Shown: positions 21,404-32,965, numbered from the stretch's first letter. The stretch is 64,000 nt of DNA from Gautieria morchelliformis (GCA_015179125.1 WHVA01000041.1:310001-374000); one strand, 5' to 3'. Program-made: numbers and translations. Notes: a model not told the origin generated them from the letters alone.

Positions 21404-21661
21404 GGGTCAAAGTGACTTGTAGAATAATTTTCTTGGAATGTTGGAAATAAAGTAGCAGAATTGAATAATCAGATTTAACTTGTGACTTAAGGAGTGAAGG
21501 TGGAATAGGATGGCAGAGGTGTTGGAATGACTTAGTGTGCGAGAACAGGTCCAGGCTTGGCAGGGTATGCCTTATGGAAATCTGAGACGAGTTCAGAGGC
21601 GTGGTCGAGTTCCATGGCAGAGATCCAGGATGTTTCTTTGTCTGTGTTTTAGCCTGCCCAC

Positions 21662-22933
21662 TGTCATGATGTGTTTATTTCCCATACTCAGATGCTCTGT
21701 CCTCCCATTCTCCATTCCACCTCCGTGTTCGCTCCGATCACCCTTGCCGTGTTCGGCGACCAATCTTCGCTGTTTGCGCCATTCACCATAGCCACGCCAT
21801 CAAAGCACAATTAACATCTTTGGACCGACTTGGTAGTCATCACTGGTCCTATCACCTCCTCTGCTCAACCCTCTTTCGATGGTGTTCCTATGATAGGATT
21901 GTCATGACTTGTGTATTTCCTGCACCTAGTTATCCCTGTTTCCCCTTTCGCCACTCCTCCCCCGTGTTTGCTCGGCTTGGCCCCCCACTTCTACTACTCC
22001 TCCCCTATGTCATCTCTGTTCGCCCTTCCTCGCATTTCGCTGAATGACTATTTGCTGCTCACATCATTCACCAGCAGGCATGCCATCAAAACACGATCGA
22101 CGCCCCCTCCCTGGTATGATGGTTCGTCACTGCTCCCATCAGCTTCTCAATCCAACCCCTTTGGGTGTTCATATGGCCAGGATGTGTTCATGGGACGTCC
22201 CATCCATAGGCCGTGTGGGATCAACCTAGTAGACGAAGAGTCCATGCAGGGTAGCATGTATGCAGGTCCCAAGACATGGTTTCGTACATAAGTGCCGTCA
22301 CAACCTTTACTCTCCGTTGTTTCATGTTCACACTCCTCTTCCACTCTATTGTATGTTTATTTCATCTATGTTGTATCATGGCTGCGCACCCCTATCCAAC
22401 CCTGACTCACAACGGACTCTTTTGTATTCACTGATACCTTACGAGCATTCGATATAAGTAGTTTACATTCGCATGTATATTCCTCAGTTCAATTATCATA
22501 CGTCGTCCATCTTGTGCAAACTTGACCTCGCTGTGATCATCATCTTGAACCTTCTCCTGGAGATTTCTATCTTCGACCAGAAGAGGACTTAGGCATCACT
22601 GGTGAGTTCTCATACTTCATCTTCGTTACCTTAGCCTTCGACCTATTTTCTGTGCTGTTGGTGAAGGGCTCTGAAGGAGCATCTTCACCGGCAAAGGGAT
22701 TGTCGCTACTTAGACAACCCTTCCATGACACCTTGCACGTTACATTGTCAAGTGCCACGGGCTATTTCTCTACGACTGTAGATAGGGCAAGCTCCGTTCG
22801 GGCAGCCCTCTTATCTTGTGAACATTTGTTGGTTCACCTATTCGCCGAATGGCATACTTATTCGCACAAGTTATTCGGGCATTCGCTGTGTTCACTAATA
22901 CACGATATTAACGCCTAAAAACCAATCTTGACA
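21662..22933 (+). mobile_element. Fam3 solo LTR (1,272 bp)
   Basis: Long LTR beginning TGTCATGA and ending TCTTGACA, with perfect duplication CCCAC (21657-21661 and 22934-22938). Closely related copies are at 56686-58960 (interrupted), 57825-58826, 59883-62545 (interrupted) and 60879-61833. No open frame in it is credible. Strand is nominal because no internal domain is linked to this family here. Confidence 0.92.
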
Positions 22934-23208
22934 CCCACTTGACTAGGTACTGGAGTTGTGTAAAGGGTGTCGATCTTAGAACCTTGTATCACAAGGGCAC
23001 TACAGAGCTTGACCAATGAGTGGTATTCTGAATGCTACGTAGTGACAGGTAAGAGTAAGATGCGATGGGGACCGCTGGCCGGTTCCCACGCATAAACTAT
23101 ACAGTGGGTCCCTAAGGGGCCCACTGGAATTATGTAATAACTATTGTACATGTAGATATACAGGTTATTTACACCCTCCCCCTCTATAGACAACTATAGG
23201 GGTCAACT

Positions 23209-24062
23209 ACGACTCATAGAGGTCATCCATGAGGGAGTCCTCTAGAGTGGCCGATACAATGACGTCGTCGTCGTACGGGGCCGGTGGAGCACGTGACTGC
23301 TCCGGGGGCACCTCCGCGTCATCGGTGGTTATTGGGTGAGGCTGGTCGGCCTCACCACTAGCGGCGGTATCCGCTTGGGTGATGAGGCCAGCGTCCTCGC
23401 GGAGCATGGCCTCAACGGCCGGGTCCTCAGTCTGAGGAGGGGGCCGGAAGCGCGCCAGCTCTTGGTCGAGCTGAGCGTGAGTGAGGGGTCGCGGCACCGC
23501 AGCCCTCACATGGCTGGTCTCAATGACCTTTTGTTGGCCCTCGCGGGCGGCGGCACTGAATGCCGCGCCGGTGATGCTGCGTTGAACATAATGTTCAATG
23601 CATGCCACTTGCTCGCGAGTGACCCCCGCGTAGCGGGCCAACCATCTCGCGATCTCGGCGAGGGGGATGTCGGGGCTGGCTCGGCCCTCCACAGGGAATG
23701 GGACCATAATTGAGAGCCGCAGGGTGGTGCTCTGAGGTGTCAGCACTTCCCTGGCATCGACAATGTCGCACCGAGGTGATGCGACCCCTTTGACCCGGGG
23801 CGCAAGGGCCTTCAACCACATCCAGACGTGCATGTCGTCAAGGTTGAAGGTGCCATCCGCATTGTCACGGATGGCGGATGGGATTCCTTCAGGGTTATGT
23901 ATCCAACCCTTCAGGATGGCCGCAATATCGTGCAGGGTACCACCCGCTATCATGAGACAAGCCCTTTTGGGATTGCAAGCGCGTTGTTCGCGCTCAATGC
24001 GTTTAAATATGCTGATCATCTCACGCGTACGCACGAGCTGTGGCGTCTCTTTTGCCCGCGCT
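23209..24062 (-). CDS. Chromovirus ORF3, C-terminal part (left arm)
   Basis: Coding stretch ending DDLYES*, matching the plus-strand copy at 25926-26870. It contains the conserved features GTLHDIAAILKGWIHNPEG, WMWLKALAPRVKGVASP, IPLAEIARWLARYAGV and a Pro/Glu/Asp-rich acidic tail. No catalytic motif or membrane segment is visible. A further ~50 bp of the same frame lie at 24551-24603, beyond the solo LTR. Function unknown; it is encoded between the chromodomain and the polypurine tract. Confidence 0.6.
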
Positions 24063-24550
24063 TGTTGGGTGCATTTATGCTCCTGCACCAAAATCAAGCA
24101 TAATATGTTCGATTTATTGTATGGTGTTTCAATCTCTTCTCATATTGTTCTTGTACTATGCATTCACTTCTCTGATTATTTTCGAAAATTTCCAGTCACT
24201 CCCTATCTCTCTATTTCACTTTGTTATCTCTATTTTCACAGGCGGCTGCACCCAGTGGAGTTTGAAACGACTTCCACGCGTGAGCTCTTGAGCGCTAAAG
24301 GGCCAGGTGCACGTATATGCTTTCTGAGACCGGATAGTGCTCCTCTCTCAGTGACAATAAATTCAGTGAGAGAGGCGAGTAGTATTCTTTATATTTTCAT
24401 AGCATGTTGACTGAAAATCATGTAGTGAATTTGATTCTAGGTATTGTATTAATATAACAGTGACAATAAATTCACTGAGAGAGTGAATTTGATTCTAGCT
24501 TTCTAAGAACTCTACCGAACCTTCCCTGCCATAGCCCCAAGTTGCTAACA
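24063..24550 (+). mobile_element. Fam2 solo LTR (488 bp)
   Basis: Begins TGTTGGGTGC and ends GTTGCTAACA, with perfect duplication GCGCT (24058-24062 and 24551-24555). A 34-nt near-perfect palindrome (24342-24375; arms CCTCTCTCAGTGA / TCAGTGAGAGAGG around an AT loop) and a second shorter one lie near the 3' end. It interrupts ORF3 of the chromovirus remnant. Confidence 0.95.
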
Positions 24551-24603
24551 GCGCTAAGAGTTCGACGAAGCGTGGTTCGTCAAGCGGGCAGACGTCGTCA
24601 TGT

Positions 24604-25222
24604 CGCCTAAGGTCCAACGGACCTGGAACTCCAGGTCCGTCAAGTTTATCCATTGATGTGCAATAATCTCGTCGACGAGCCACTCCTCATTGTCATTTGC
24701 TCCGAAGTCATAAAATGACTTGGCCTCACGACGAGGGAACAATTCGTCCTTGTTAGCCTCGTATCGCCGTACGAGGCTTGAATGGAAGACCGGTGAAATG
24801 CGACGGCTTTTCAGCTCATCGAGAAGATCAAGGGTCACTGTCGAGGTGTCATTGTGAGCTTCGACGACGCGGTACGGTCCGATGTACCGCGGGACTAGTT
24901 TTCTGGCTCTTCCTTTCGGGAGAGTTAGGTTTTGTGTCGAAAGGTAGACGCGGTCGTTGGCCGCGTACCTGTCGCTCGCCATACGTTTCTTATTTGCATG
25001 AAATGTTTGCGTCACTCGATGCTCTATGATTGCATCATGTGCCGCCATCAGGTTCCATCTTGCCTGATGCGCAAACCGGGCTACCCCCTTGAACGGGGTG
25101 TCCACGGCCATGGGGAGGTCTATCCGCGGCATATAGTCATGGTTCAGCTCGAAAGGTGCGAACCCTGTGGTCGCGCTGACGTTGCTGTTGAGGGCGACCT
25201 CAACCATTGGGCTTGAGTATGA
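24604..25222 (-). CDS. Chromovirus integrase C-terminus and partial chromodomain
   Basis: Fossil fragment. It shows the Gypsy integrase C-terminal landmarks SPMVEVALNSNVSATTGFAP, VYLSTQNL, KLVPRYIGPYRVV and PVFHSSLVRRY, followed by a chromodomain start EEWLVDEIIAHQW ... FQVRWTLGDMT. It breaks off there and runs into ORF3 sequence. A more decayed copy with a fuller chromodomain is at 58961-59500. In living relatives the chromodomain steers integration to particular chromatin. Confidence 0.85.
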
Positions 25223-25224
25223 CG

Positions 25225-25926
25225 CTGTTGGGCCTTCCCTACCAGCCATGGTAGGAGGCCCGTCTCGGAGACTGGTGGATCTCCGAGTGGGATGAGCGTC
25301 CCCTCCCCCAGGTAGGGAGGGTGAACTGTCCCCGCCGGTGGAGGCAGGGTCACGCCAGGCCCGATGTACTGGGCCTCGACCTGTGCTATCCACCGTTGAA
25401 GGGCGGGGTCGTTGACAGTGTGTGACGATGACGCCGCTAGGTAAGCGCTAATTGCACTTTCCCTCGCAATGGTTAGCCCATTGACGGTGTTGGGGGAGCT
25501 GCGCAATTTCTTGCACTTCTTCTTTGGCTGCTCTGCTAGCCGCTGTGCCCTTTCCGGGTCGTACGTCTTCCAGACGGACGAGTCTGACTCCCATCCATCT
25601 GGGACGCCATACGCAGAGTCGGAAGGCACGCTATGCCCTTCCGTCATTGTCGTCATCGGGGTCGGCGCCGACAATCGGGACGCTAGTCCCGATGTTGCGC
25701 GTGCCGGCAGAGGCACCGTCGCGCGAAGTGATGATGGCCCGGCCACTGGGTCCGTGGCCGGGTCATGTCGCGGCCTTTTTGAGGCAACGTGGGCCAGGGT
25801 AACCTGGAGCTGGGCTGCCCTCAGCTGTTGCTCCAGTTCCTTGATCCTGGCACACTCGGTTATGAGCGCATCGTCACGGTCTTCGACCGTGCGTTCCAAC
25901 TTCTTGCCCAACAGCGTCCTACTCAA
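25225..25926 (-). CDS. Chromovirus ORF3, N-terminal part
   Basis: Coding stretch with a coiled-coil beginning (ECARIKELEQQLRAAQLQ), a basic KRPRHD patch, a Pro/Ser/Thr-rich linker, then a conserved block DGWESDSSVWKTYDPERAQR, a Lys-rich cluster, and YLAASSSHTVNDPALQRWI. It corresponds to the decayed copy at 62604-63320. It is joined at about 25224 to integrase sequence rather than to its own C-terminal half. Confidence 0.6.
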
Positions 25927-26870
25927 TGGTACAACGTCTGCCCGCTCGATGAACTACGCTTCGTCGAACTCCTAGCACAGGCAAAAGAAACGCCACAGCT
26001 CGCGCGTACGCACGAGATGATCGGCGTATTTAAACACGTCGAGCGCGAACAACGCGCTGGCAATCCCAAAGGGATTGTCTCGTGATAGCGGGCGGTACCC
26101 CACACAATATCGCAGCCATCCTAAAGAGTTGGATACACAACCCTGAAGGAACCCCATCCACCATCCGTGACAATGCGGATGGCACCTTCAACCTTGACAA
26201 CATGGACGTCTGGATGTGGTTGAAGGCCCTTGCGCCCCAGGTCAAAGGGGTCGCATCACCTCTCAGGGCGAGGCTACTCGACCTATTCGGCTCGACAGAC
26301 CAATGGTCGAGCCTCATCGACGCCAGGGAAGTGCTGATGCCTCAGAGCACCACCCTGCGGCTCTCCATCATGGGCCCTTTCCCTGTAGAGGGCCGAACCG
26401 GCCCCAACATCCCCCTCGCCGAGATCGCGAGATGGTTGGCCCGCTACGCGGGGGTCACTCATGAGCGAGTGGCACGCATTGAACATTATGTTCAACGCAG
26501 CATCACTGGCGCAGCATTCAGTGCTGCCGCCCGCGAGGGCCAACAAAAGGTCCTCGAGACCAGCCATGTGAGGGCCACAGTGCCGCGACCCCTCACTCAC
26601 GCTCAGCTCAACCAAGAGTTGGCGCGCTTCCGGCCCCCTCCTCAGACTGAGGACCCGGCCGTTGAGGCCATGCTCCGCGAGGACACTGGCCTCATCACCC
26701 AAGCGGATACCGCCACTAGTGGTGAGGCCGACCAGCCTCACCCAATAACCACCGATGACGCGGAGGTGCCCCCAGAGCAGTCACGCGCTCCACCGGCCCC
26801 GTACGATGACAACGTCATTGTATCGGCCACTCTAGAGGACTCCCTTCTGGATGACCTCTATGAGTCGTAG
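25926..26870 (+). CDS. Chromovirus ORF3, C-terminal part (right arm)
   Basis: Plus-strand counterpart of 23209-24603. It starts with VCPLDELRFVELLAQAKETP, continues through the WMWLKALAPQVKGVASP block and an internal segment LLDLFGSTDQWSSL that the left arm lacks, and ends DDLYES* at 26870. The polypurine tract (about 26891-26903) and LTR start follow directly, placing this ORF at the 3' end of the element. Confidence 0.6.
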
Positions 26871-26903
26871 TTGACCCCTATAGTTGTCTATAGAGGGGGA
26901 GGG

Positions 26904-27118
26904 TGTAAATAACCCGTGTATCTACATGTACAATAGTTATTACATAATTCCAGTGGGCCCCTTAGGGACCCACTGTATAGTTTATGCGTGGGAACCGGCC
27001 AGCAGTCCCCATCGCATCTTACTCTTACCTGTCACTACGTAGCATTCAGAATACCACTCATTGGTCAAGTTCTGTAGTGCCCTTGTGATACAAGGTCCTA
27101 AGACCAACATCCTTTACA
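26904..27118 (+). repeat. Chromovirus 3' LTR start, truncated
   Basis: Begins TGTAAATAACCC directly after AGAGGGGGAGGG. The mirror image lies at 22934-23173. It is cut at about 27118 by the Copia fragment. The true LTR length cannot be read here. Confidence 0.65.
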
Positions 27119-28197
27119 TCTGGGCTGGGGAGTATGGTGCTGTGGTCTCCATTATAATGCCATGTTTTGCACAAAATTCCTTGAAATTTTTATTGACATA
27201 CTCCCTGCCATTGTCCAACCAAAACCTCTCCAGTTTCTAACCTGTTTGGGTCTCAAGAAATGCTTTGTATGTTTCAAAGTGCCTGAGCGCTTCATCTTTG
27301 GCGCTCCCGAAATAAATGACCATGTACCTCGATTTGATGTCCGTGAAAGAATAAAAGTACTTTTCACGTGATGGTCCCTCACTCTGGGCAGGCCCCCATA
27401 CATCGGATACTGGTAGGTCACCGACCTGATCAACAGTGTCCTCGGCTCTTTTGGGGAATGGCTCCACATGCTGTTTGCCTTGTATGCAGGCCTTGCACTG
27501 ACTCGGCTCTTTTGACTCATCGATCTTGAGTCCAGTAACTAGATCGTTAGATTTCAACATTATTTATAGAACTTATGTTGACGTGCCCGAGTATCCTGTG
27601 CCATTTGTCCCATGACCGTCCTTTTGCCGCTGCGGCAAAATCCCATGCCTCAACTGATTGAGTGACCCATGCCTTCATACAGAATAGCCGCCTGCACTTC
27701 TGTCCCTATGCGAAAATAACTCCGGCACGTGATTTGAATTTGACGCTGGTGCCTGTAAATGTGGTCGTGTTGCCCTTATCAGTTAGACACCCTACACTGA
27801 TAAGATTGTTTGGCGCATCTGGTGCATGCTTGACGTCACGTAGCTCGATCATGTTCGTCTTGGCGCTGACTTTGAATTCCATGTAGATAGTGCCTCGGCC
27901 TTGTGTATGTAGTACTGCTCCAGGTGAAATTCCTCGAATTTCTGACGGCTCCTCGGCATACCTGGCGAAATCATTTCGGCTTTGAGCTATGTGTGTTGTT
28001 GCTGCTGAATCAGCTAGCCAGTCAGATGCAGAGATAGCACTGTATGCTACCTCCTTAGATACAAATGCGAAGTCCTTTTCTTCTGCTTGTTTAACCGTTT
28101 CTTTGTTCCCTCATTTGAACCACTTTGGTGCTTGACCTTCCTTGCCACCACCTTTCGCCCAGCAGTCCTTCACGTAATGACCCTTCTTGCCGCAATT

Positions 28198-28884
28198 TCA
28201 GCACTTGCCCTTTGTTGCCCCTGAGTCATCTTTCCTGGGTCTGTGACATTGTTGCACCTTAAGCGCCGTCTGTCGTGCTGATCCAGCTTTCCATGCTCGG
28301 TCCTCATCAAGGACCCGAGCTATTAGTATATCAGCCGTCGTTCCAACTCCACTGGCGTTTACTGCTGTAATAAACGCCGCCAAAGGTTCTGGTAATGACA
28401 TCAGTAACATGTTTGAGAACTCGGTGTCACTGATGTAATGTCCCCACGCATTCAGTTCCTGTTGAATGCCGCAGAGCTTGTGTACGTGCTCCTCCATGTT
28501 CACACCATCCTCGGCAAGCGTCCGGAAGAAATCTCTTTGGAGATTTACAATTCCCACAGCTCCCTTAGATTTGAATATTGCCTGTAAACTAGTCCATACT
28601 GCGAATGCAGACATTGTCTGATTGATGTAGACTAGTTGTTCATCGGCGACTCTGAGGCAAATTTCTTTTCTAGCTTTTTTATCCTTCTTTCTCCAATCGT
28701 CGATTTCTTGCTGCTCAGTTGCAGTGACGTTGCCAGCATCTGCCGGTCTCAGTTCCATCTCCCCGCCGATAGCCACGTCCCACAGATCCAAATCGTCGAG
28801 TATCCACTCGAGCCGTCGGCACCATGCCGCGTAATTATCCCCGTTCAAGGGATTGATCTTGTACGTGTTATTGCTACTCGACAT
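28198..28884 (-). CDS. Fam5 Copia gag fragment
   Basis: Gag of the older Fam5 copy: starts MSSSNNTYKINPLNGDNY, shows the Copia-gag pattern (W..R.LEWIL, FRTLAEDG, VHKLCGIQQEL) and ends before the zinc knuckle. It parallels residues 1-228 of the whole element at 37587. Fossil. Confidence 0.8.
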   Translation of the reverse strand: MSSSNNTYKINPLNGDNYAAWCRRLEWILDDLDLWDVAIGGEMELRPADAGNVTATEQQEIDDWRKKDKKARKEICLRVADEQLVYINQTMSAFAVWTSLQAIFKSKGAVGIVNLQRDFFRTLAEDGVNMEEHVHKLCGIQQELNAWGHYISDTEFSNMLLMSLPEPLAAFITAVNASGVGTTADILIARVLDEDRAWKAGSARQTALKVQQCHRPRKDDSGATKGKC

Positions 28885-28973
28885 CGTTGATCGGTATTGA
28901 GTTGGTGGAGTATAGAATGTGATTAGGATAAGCTAGGTCTGTAGTAATTTAGTTATGGCCAGGGCCCATAACC

Positions 28974-29196
28974 TGTAGAACGAAGGAGTTATAATAAGTT
29001 GTTATTCTACGATCTACTCAAGATCGTCTGTCCTTATATACTAAATACGAGGCTCCTATGTTACTAATCCTTTGAGCTAATGCTGTGCTGATGCCATGCC
29101 GGTGCACCAACATCTCGGAGTCGAGAGTGTTCTCGAACTCCCGGCTAAGTGCGTGCCGGCTCTGCCTCGGCCATGTCATTGTCCTGATTACTAACA
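28974..29196 (-). repeat. Fam5 5' LTR (223 bp), older copy
   Basis: Same length and ends as the LTRs at 37275-37497 and 41558-41780, with scattered differences. Followed on the sense strand by the primer-binding site GGTTATGGGCCC. Confidence 0.88.
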
Positions 29197-31146
29197 CCCT
29201 TCTCCATGTTGCTGAGTATTTTTGCATACCAGGTCTTCTGTGCTTCCATGATCGGTCTTTGATGTGTCTTCGTCAGGAGGTTGTCTTGAGCTTGTGTTTC
29301 GTCCATCCCACTGGGAAGACTTCTGACAGGCTGAGGGCAAAGATGTCAGCGTATTCCTTGATGAGCTCAGTGACGTGCTGCCACTGCTGTACCATGAGGT
29401 CCGGCCCTATGTTGACCTTATCAATGATTTTCTTGACTCTTGCCAGTTCAAACAGGTCTGTCGCTCACATACTTCTGACATGTGGTATGGTCGGGCTATC
29501 TTGTCCCTCGCTTGCCTGTCCTATCACCAGTATGTCTGCTATCTCTTTCCCTTCTAGGCCATCCTCCAGTCTTATCTCTGCTACCCTCTGTGCTATTTTC
29601 AGTGCTTGTCTGATCCTTGCTCCGGCCTTAGCTTTTCTCCCTCATGTCCCCTCTTGTCTGTCGGTCAGCCCCCTGTCCTCTCCTTCCCCATTCTGTGGGT
29701 CCCCTGGCCCTTGGCCCTTGCCCCCATGCCTCCTTCCCCTTCTGCTCTTGTCCATCTGTTTCCTCTGCACCCATCCACTGTTGTGCTTGGGTGCTTTCCT
29801 CCATCATCCATGCATCTTTTATCCCTTCTAGGTACTCCTTGAACCACATCTGTCTGGGTCTTCCTGTGTGTATTGCCGCCACTCTCGCTTCTTCCTCTCT
29901 CAGGTTCTCCTCTAACCTCTTCCTCCTCCCTTTCAGTCCCTGTGCCTTCATTGTTCCCCATTCCCCTTCTGCCTTGTTTCTGACCCCTTCCTTCTCTTCC
30001 ATGTTCTCAATCGTCGTCAACTGTCCCTCCGCTGTGATCTGGATGTGGTCAGATGCATACGTGTGTACGACTTGTGCTGCCTGCAGCTATGGCTTCCCTA
30101 GGATGACTTCGAAGGCGCCTCCTGAGTCGAATACCTTGAACTGCTCCTCAACTGTGATTCCAGCTACTGAAACTGGCCCCTTCCAGCTCCCTTCTGATCG
30201 TATGCCATGGTTGTCCGCTACTCTCAGTGTGATGTTCGACGGCTGCAGCAGCTTGAGTCTCATGCCCCACTCTCTCCATTTGGTACTGTCGATCATGTTC
30301 CTCATTGCGCCTCCATCTATCACTGCCCTTACTCTGACAAATTCTCCCCTTTCTCCATTCAGCTTTATCCATCTTCGGTATACTGCACTCCCATTCTTAT
30401 TGTTGTTGTCCCCTTGTGTCTGTACAGCTAATAGTACAGCCCTTATTGGTCTCTCATAGGTTTCAATAGTCATGTTATCTGCTCTCAAAACGTTATCTGG
30501 AAAGAATGGGCTGTCGATTCCACACCCTTCCTCACCCTCCTGGTCTTCTTGCCCCTTTCCCCATCCCTCCTTCATCTCTGGGGCCTTCTTCTCCTGGGTC
30601 ATCCTTGCCTCTTCTATGCGAACAGCCCCTCCCCATTTCCCGGTTCCTCTCCCTTTCCTTCCTCTACCATCCCTATGGTGGCCTGCTGTTCGCCTTGGCT
30701 CCTCTCTGCTGCCCTCTGCCTTGTCATGTGCGATGTGTATGCTACTCTCCAGTACCTCTCCTTGTCCAGTATTTTTTCCTCTTCTGTTGCTTGGCAGTCC
30801 TATGCTATGTGTTCCCTGCCCAGCTCCTTCTTTCCGCATACGAAGCACTCGCCTGAGGTGAGGTTCACGCCTCCCAGCTTGAGTGGGTAAGGGTTCTTGA
30901 TGGATGGCTTGGCGATCCTGAAGCGCCTTCTCCACTCATTGACTGCTCTCTGGTATGCTGCCGCACCTGCCAGGGTCTTAGCAAATGGCAGCCAGAGGTT
31001 CTGGTTCGAGAACGCTATCTGTCCACTCTGGAGTGTTCTTGTGCCTGCTGGGGACAGTGTCCCCAGTGTATTGGGGGCTGTCTGTGGGAAGAACAGGTTA
31101 CCTGGTGAGTGCATTGGTCTGTTCTGTGTCTGCCATGCCGGTCTGT

Positions 31147-31635
31147 TGTTAGCAACTAGGGGCTATGGCAGGGAAGGTTCGGTAGAGTTCTTAGAAAGCT
31201 AGAATCAAATACACTCTCTCAGTGAATTTATTGTCACTGGGATACTAATACAGTACCTAGAATCAAATACACTACATGATTTTCAGTCAACATGCTATGT
31301 AAATATGAAAGATATTACTCGCCTCTCTCAGTGAATTTATTGTCACTGAGAGAGGAGCACTATCCTGTCTCAGAAGGCATATACTTGCACCCGGCCCTTT
31401 AGCGCCCAAGGGCTCGCGCGTCGAAGTCATTTCAAACTCCGCTGGGTGCAGCCGCCTGTGAAAATAGAAATAACAAAGTAAAATGGAGAGGTAGAGAGTG
31501 ACTAGAAAATTTCGAAAATAAGCAGAGAAATGGATGCATGGTACAAGAACAATGTGAGAAACAACTGGAAACACCACACAATAAATTGAATATATTATGC
31601 TTGATTTTGGTGCAGGAGCATAAATGCACCCAACA
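31147..31635 (-). mobile_element. Fam2 solo LTR (489 bp)
   Basis: TG...CA ends with perfect duplication TCTGT (31142-31146 and 31636-31640). It interrupts the gag region of the old Gypsy. It is very similar to the copies at 24063 and 47021, including the internal palindrome. Confidence 0.95.
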
Positions 31636-32286
31636 TCTGTTGGGTGGGGAAGTGTGAGGGGTCTGTGGCATGGCCGGCATCCTCGGACTGATTGGGGTCG
31701 GAGTTCTGAGGATTGTCGGCGTGTTCAAGCTGTTCTGCCATCCCCCACTGTAGAATTGTTGTGCCCTCTGTGTCATCGGGGTGTGCACTCCTAGTGACAG
31801 GGCTTGTTCTATTCTCTTCAGTCTCTCTCCCGTCTCTGCTTCTCTGGTTGCCTCCTCAAGTGCTGGGATCCTGATGGCCGTCATGCCATCGTGGAATTCC
31901 TGCCAGGCATCGTATGTTTCGTTAGCAATGAACTTCCTGGCTGCATTCGGTAGGGTTCTCCTTGTGTCCTCTACCAACAGGCCTGTCGGGTCCTCTATTG
32001 CCTGCACTAGGACCAGTGCCTTCCCGGAGAATGCAATGTGGGCTGGGACCATTCTCCCTCTGAACTCTACCGTGGTACCTATTTCTTCCAGTGTCAGGTG
32101 CAGGGTCGCTAGCTCATACTTGGTCTGTTCCTTCTTGTGCGTGTTCTTCATGGGGATCAACCACCTGGCCACAAATGCGGCCCTCACTGCTCTCCACTTG
32201 CTTGTGTCTATCTTCCCCCCCATCTCTGTCCACCAGTCCCCGGCCTTTTCTCCTGCTGCCATGCTTGAGAAGAAGTCTAAGTAATG

Positions 32287-32965
32287 TGTGATGTGTTGTG
32301 ATAGATATATGATTAAAGCTTTCAGGTGAAGCCGAATTGAGGGTATGTTTGGAGTATATGGGTCTATAAGATTTCTGAGGAGGATGTGCAATGCAGATGG
32401 AGAAATACGCAAGTATATGTGTCAAGACAAACAAGTTCTTGCAGAAGGGTGAGTTCAATTGACTAAGGGCTGTACTATACACATGACAGCCTTTTAACTA
32501 ATGTATGGAATGGACTAGGATGGATAAATGCGACTGGCGTACGAAGGTGCGGATGCTAGGACTAGGTTATGGGGTTTGGTGTGCTGGTAGCTGCGGAATG
32601 TGTATATATTCTATCTATCGAATGGGAGGGGTGGAGTATGGTGTGGACATCAGAAATGAGTGATATAGAAGAAAGAAGAAAGAAGAGAAGAGAGAAAAGG
32701 GAATATGAGTGGCCAGCGGGCTAGCCATCGTGCCACTCCACGGATCAGATGCACTCGGGATCTTGGGTTTGGGGATGTGTTGGCGGTTTGATGTGCTGAC
32801 CGCCAATTCGTCGTTCTTTGGGATGAAGTGGTTGTGGGCTTTGTGGGTATATGTGGGACTGAAAAGGCGAGTGTGGGGAGTGGGTGGTTGGTATGGACGT
32901 GTGTGTAGGATGTGGGTCGGGGGGCGCTGTGGTGATCTGTAAGGATGGCGTACATATTTGTGACA
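32287..32965 (-). mobile_element. Fam4-like LTR in the gag region of the old Gypsy
   Basis: About 680 bp related to the Fam4 LTRs by the motif TTCAGGTGAAGCCGAATTGAG and the distal CACTCCACGGATCAG block. The right end reads ...TTTGTGACA. No exact target duplication could be read at the ends (left flank AGTAATG, right ATGCT), so the boundaries are approximate. Gag sequence on both sides indicates an insertion. Confidence 0.6.

Larger units (their letters stand above)
22934..27118. mobile_element. Rearranged chromovirus (Gypsy) fossil with inverted arms
   Basis: Compound remnant. Left part on the minus strand: ORF3 N-part (25926-25225), integrase C-terminus with start of a chromodomain (25222-24604), ORF3 C-part (24603-23209, split by a Fam2 solo LTR), then LTR sequence (to 22934). 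Right part on the plus strand: ORF3 C-part (about 25926-26870), polypurine tract, LTR start (26904-27118), then cut by a Copia fragment. The two arms are near-identical inverted repeats. ORF3 is thus split around integrase sequence, an order not expected in an unrearranged element. Broken; the arms themselves look fairly young. Confidence 0.8.
22965..27118. repeat. Large inverted repeat, ~1.15-kb arms
   Basis: Left arm 22965-24603 (minus the 488-bp Fam2 LTR at 24063-24550) pairs with right arm 25926-27118. Both contain the ORF3 C-terminal coding part, the purine tract and the LTR edge. A ~42-bp length difference lies inside the coding part; otherwise differences are scattered single bases. 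Confidence 0.88.
27119..29196 (-). mobile_element. Fam5 Copia element, 5' half only, older copy
   Basis: Minus-oriented Copia remnant: 5' LTR 28974-29196 (223 bp, ends TGTTAGTAATC.../...CTACA), primer-binding site GGTTATGGGCCC, gag (28884-28198), protease, pre-integrase HHCC-like region and the start of integrase, stopping near 27119 at APYSPAQ. It is the same family as the whole element at 37275-41780 but diverged, with several breaks. Differences are dominated by C-to-T changes at CpG, suggesting long residence in methylated DNA. Confidence 0.88.

Noticed and set aside
22934-27118. Inverted arms as the terminal repeats of a DNA transposon
   Set aside because: The arms contain the ORF3 end, a purine tract and an LTR edge and have no flanking target duplication; a rearranged LTR element explains them better.
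29644-30890. Long plus-strand frames over 29644-30890
   Set aside because: Antisense shadows of the old Gypsy gag-protease region, which shows real motifs on the minus strand.
32287-32965. Exact target duplication for the Fam4 LTR in the old Gypsy
   Set aside because: Flanks do not match cleanly (AGTAATG versus ATGCT), so no duplication is claimed.
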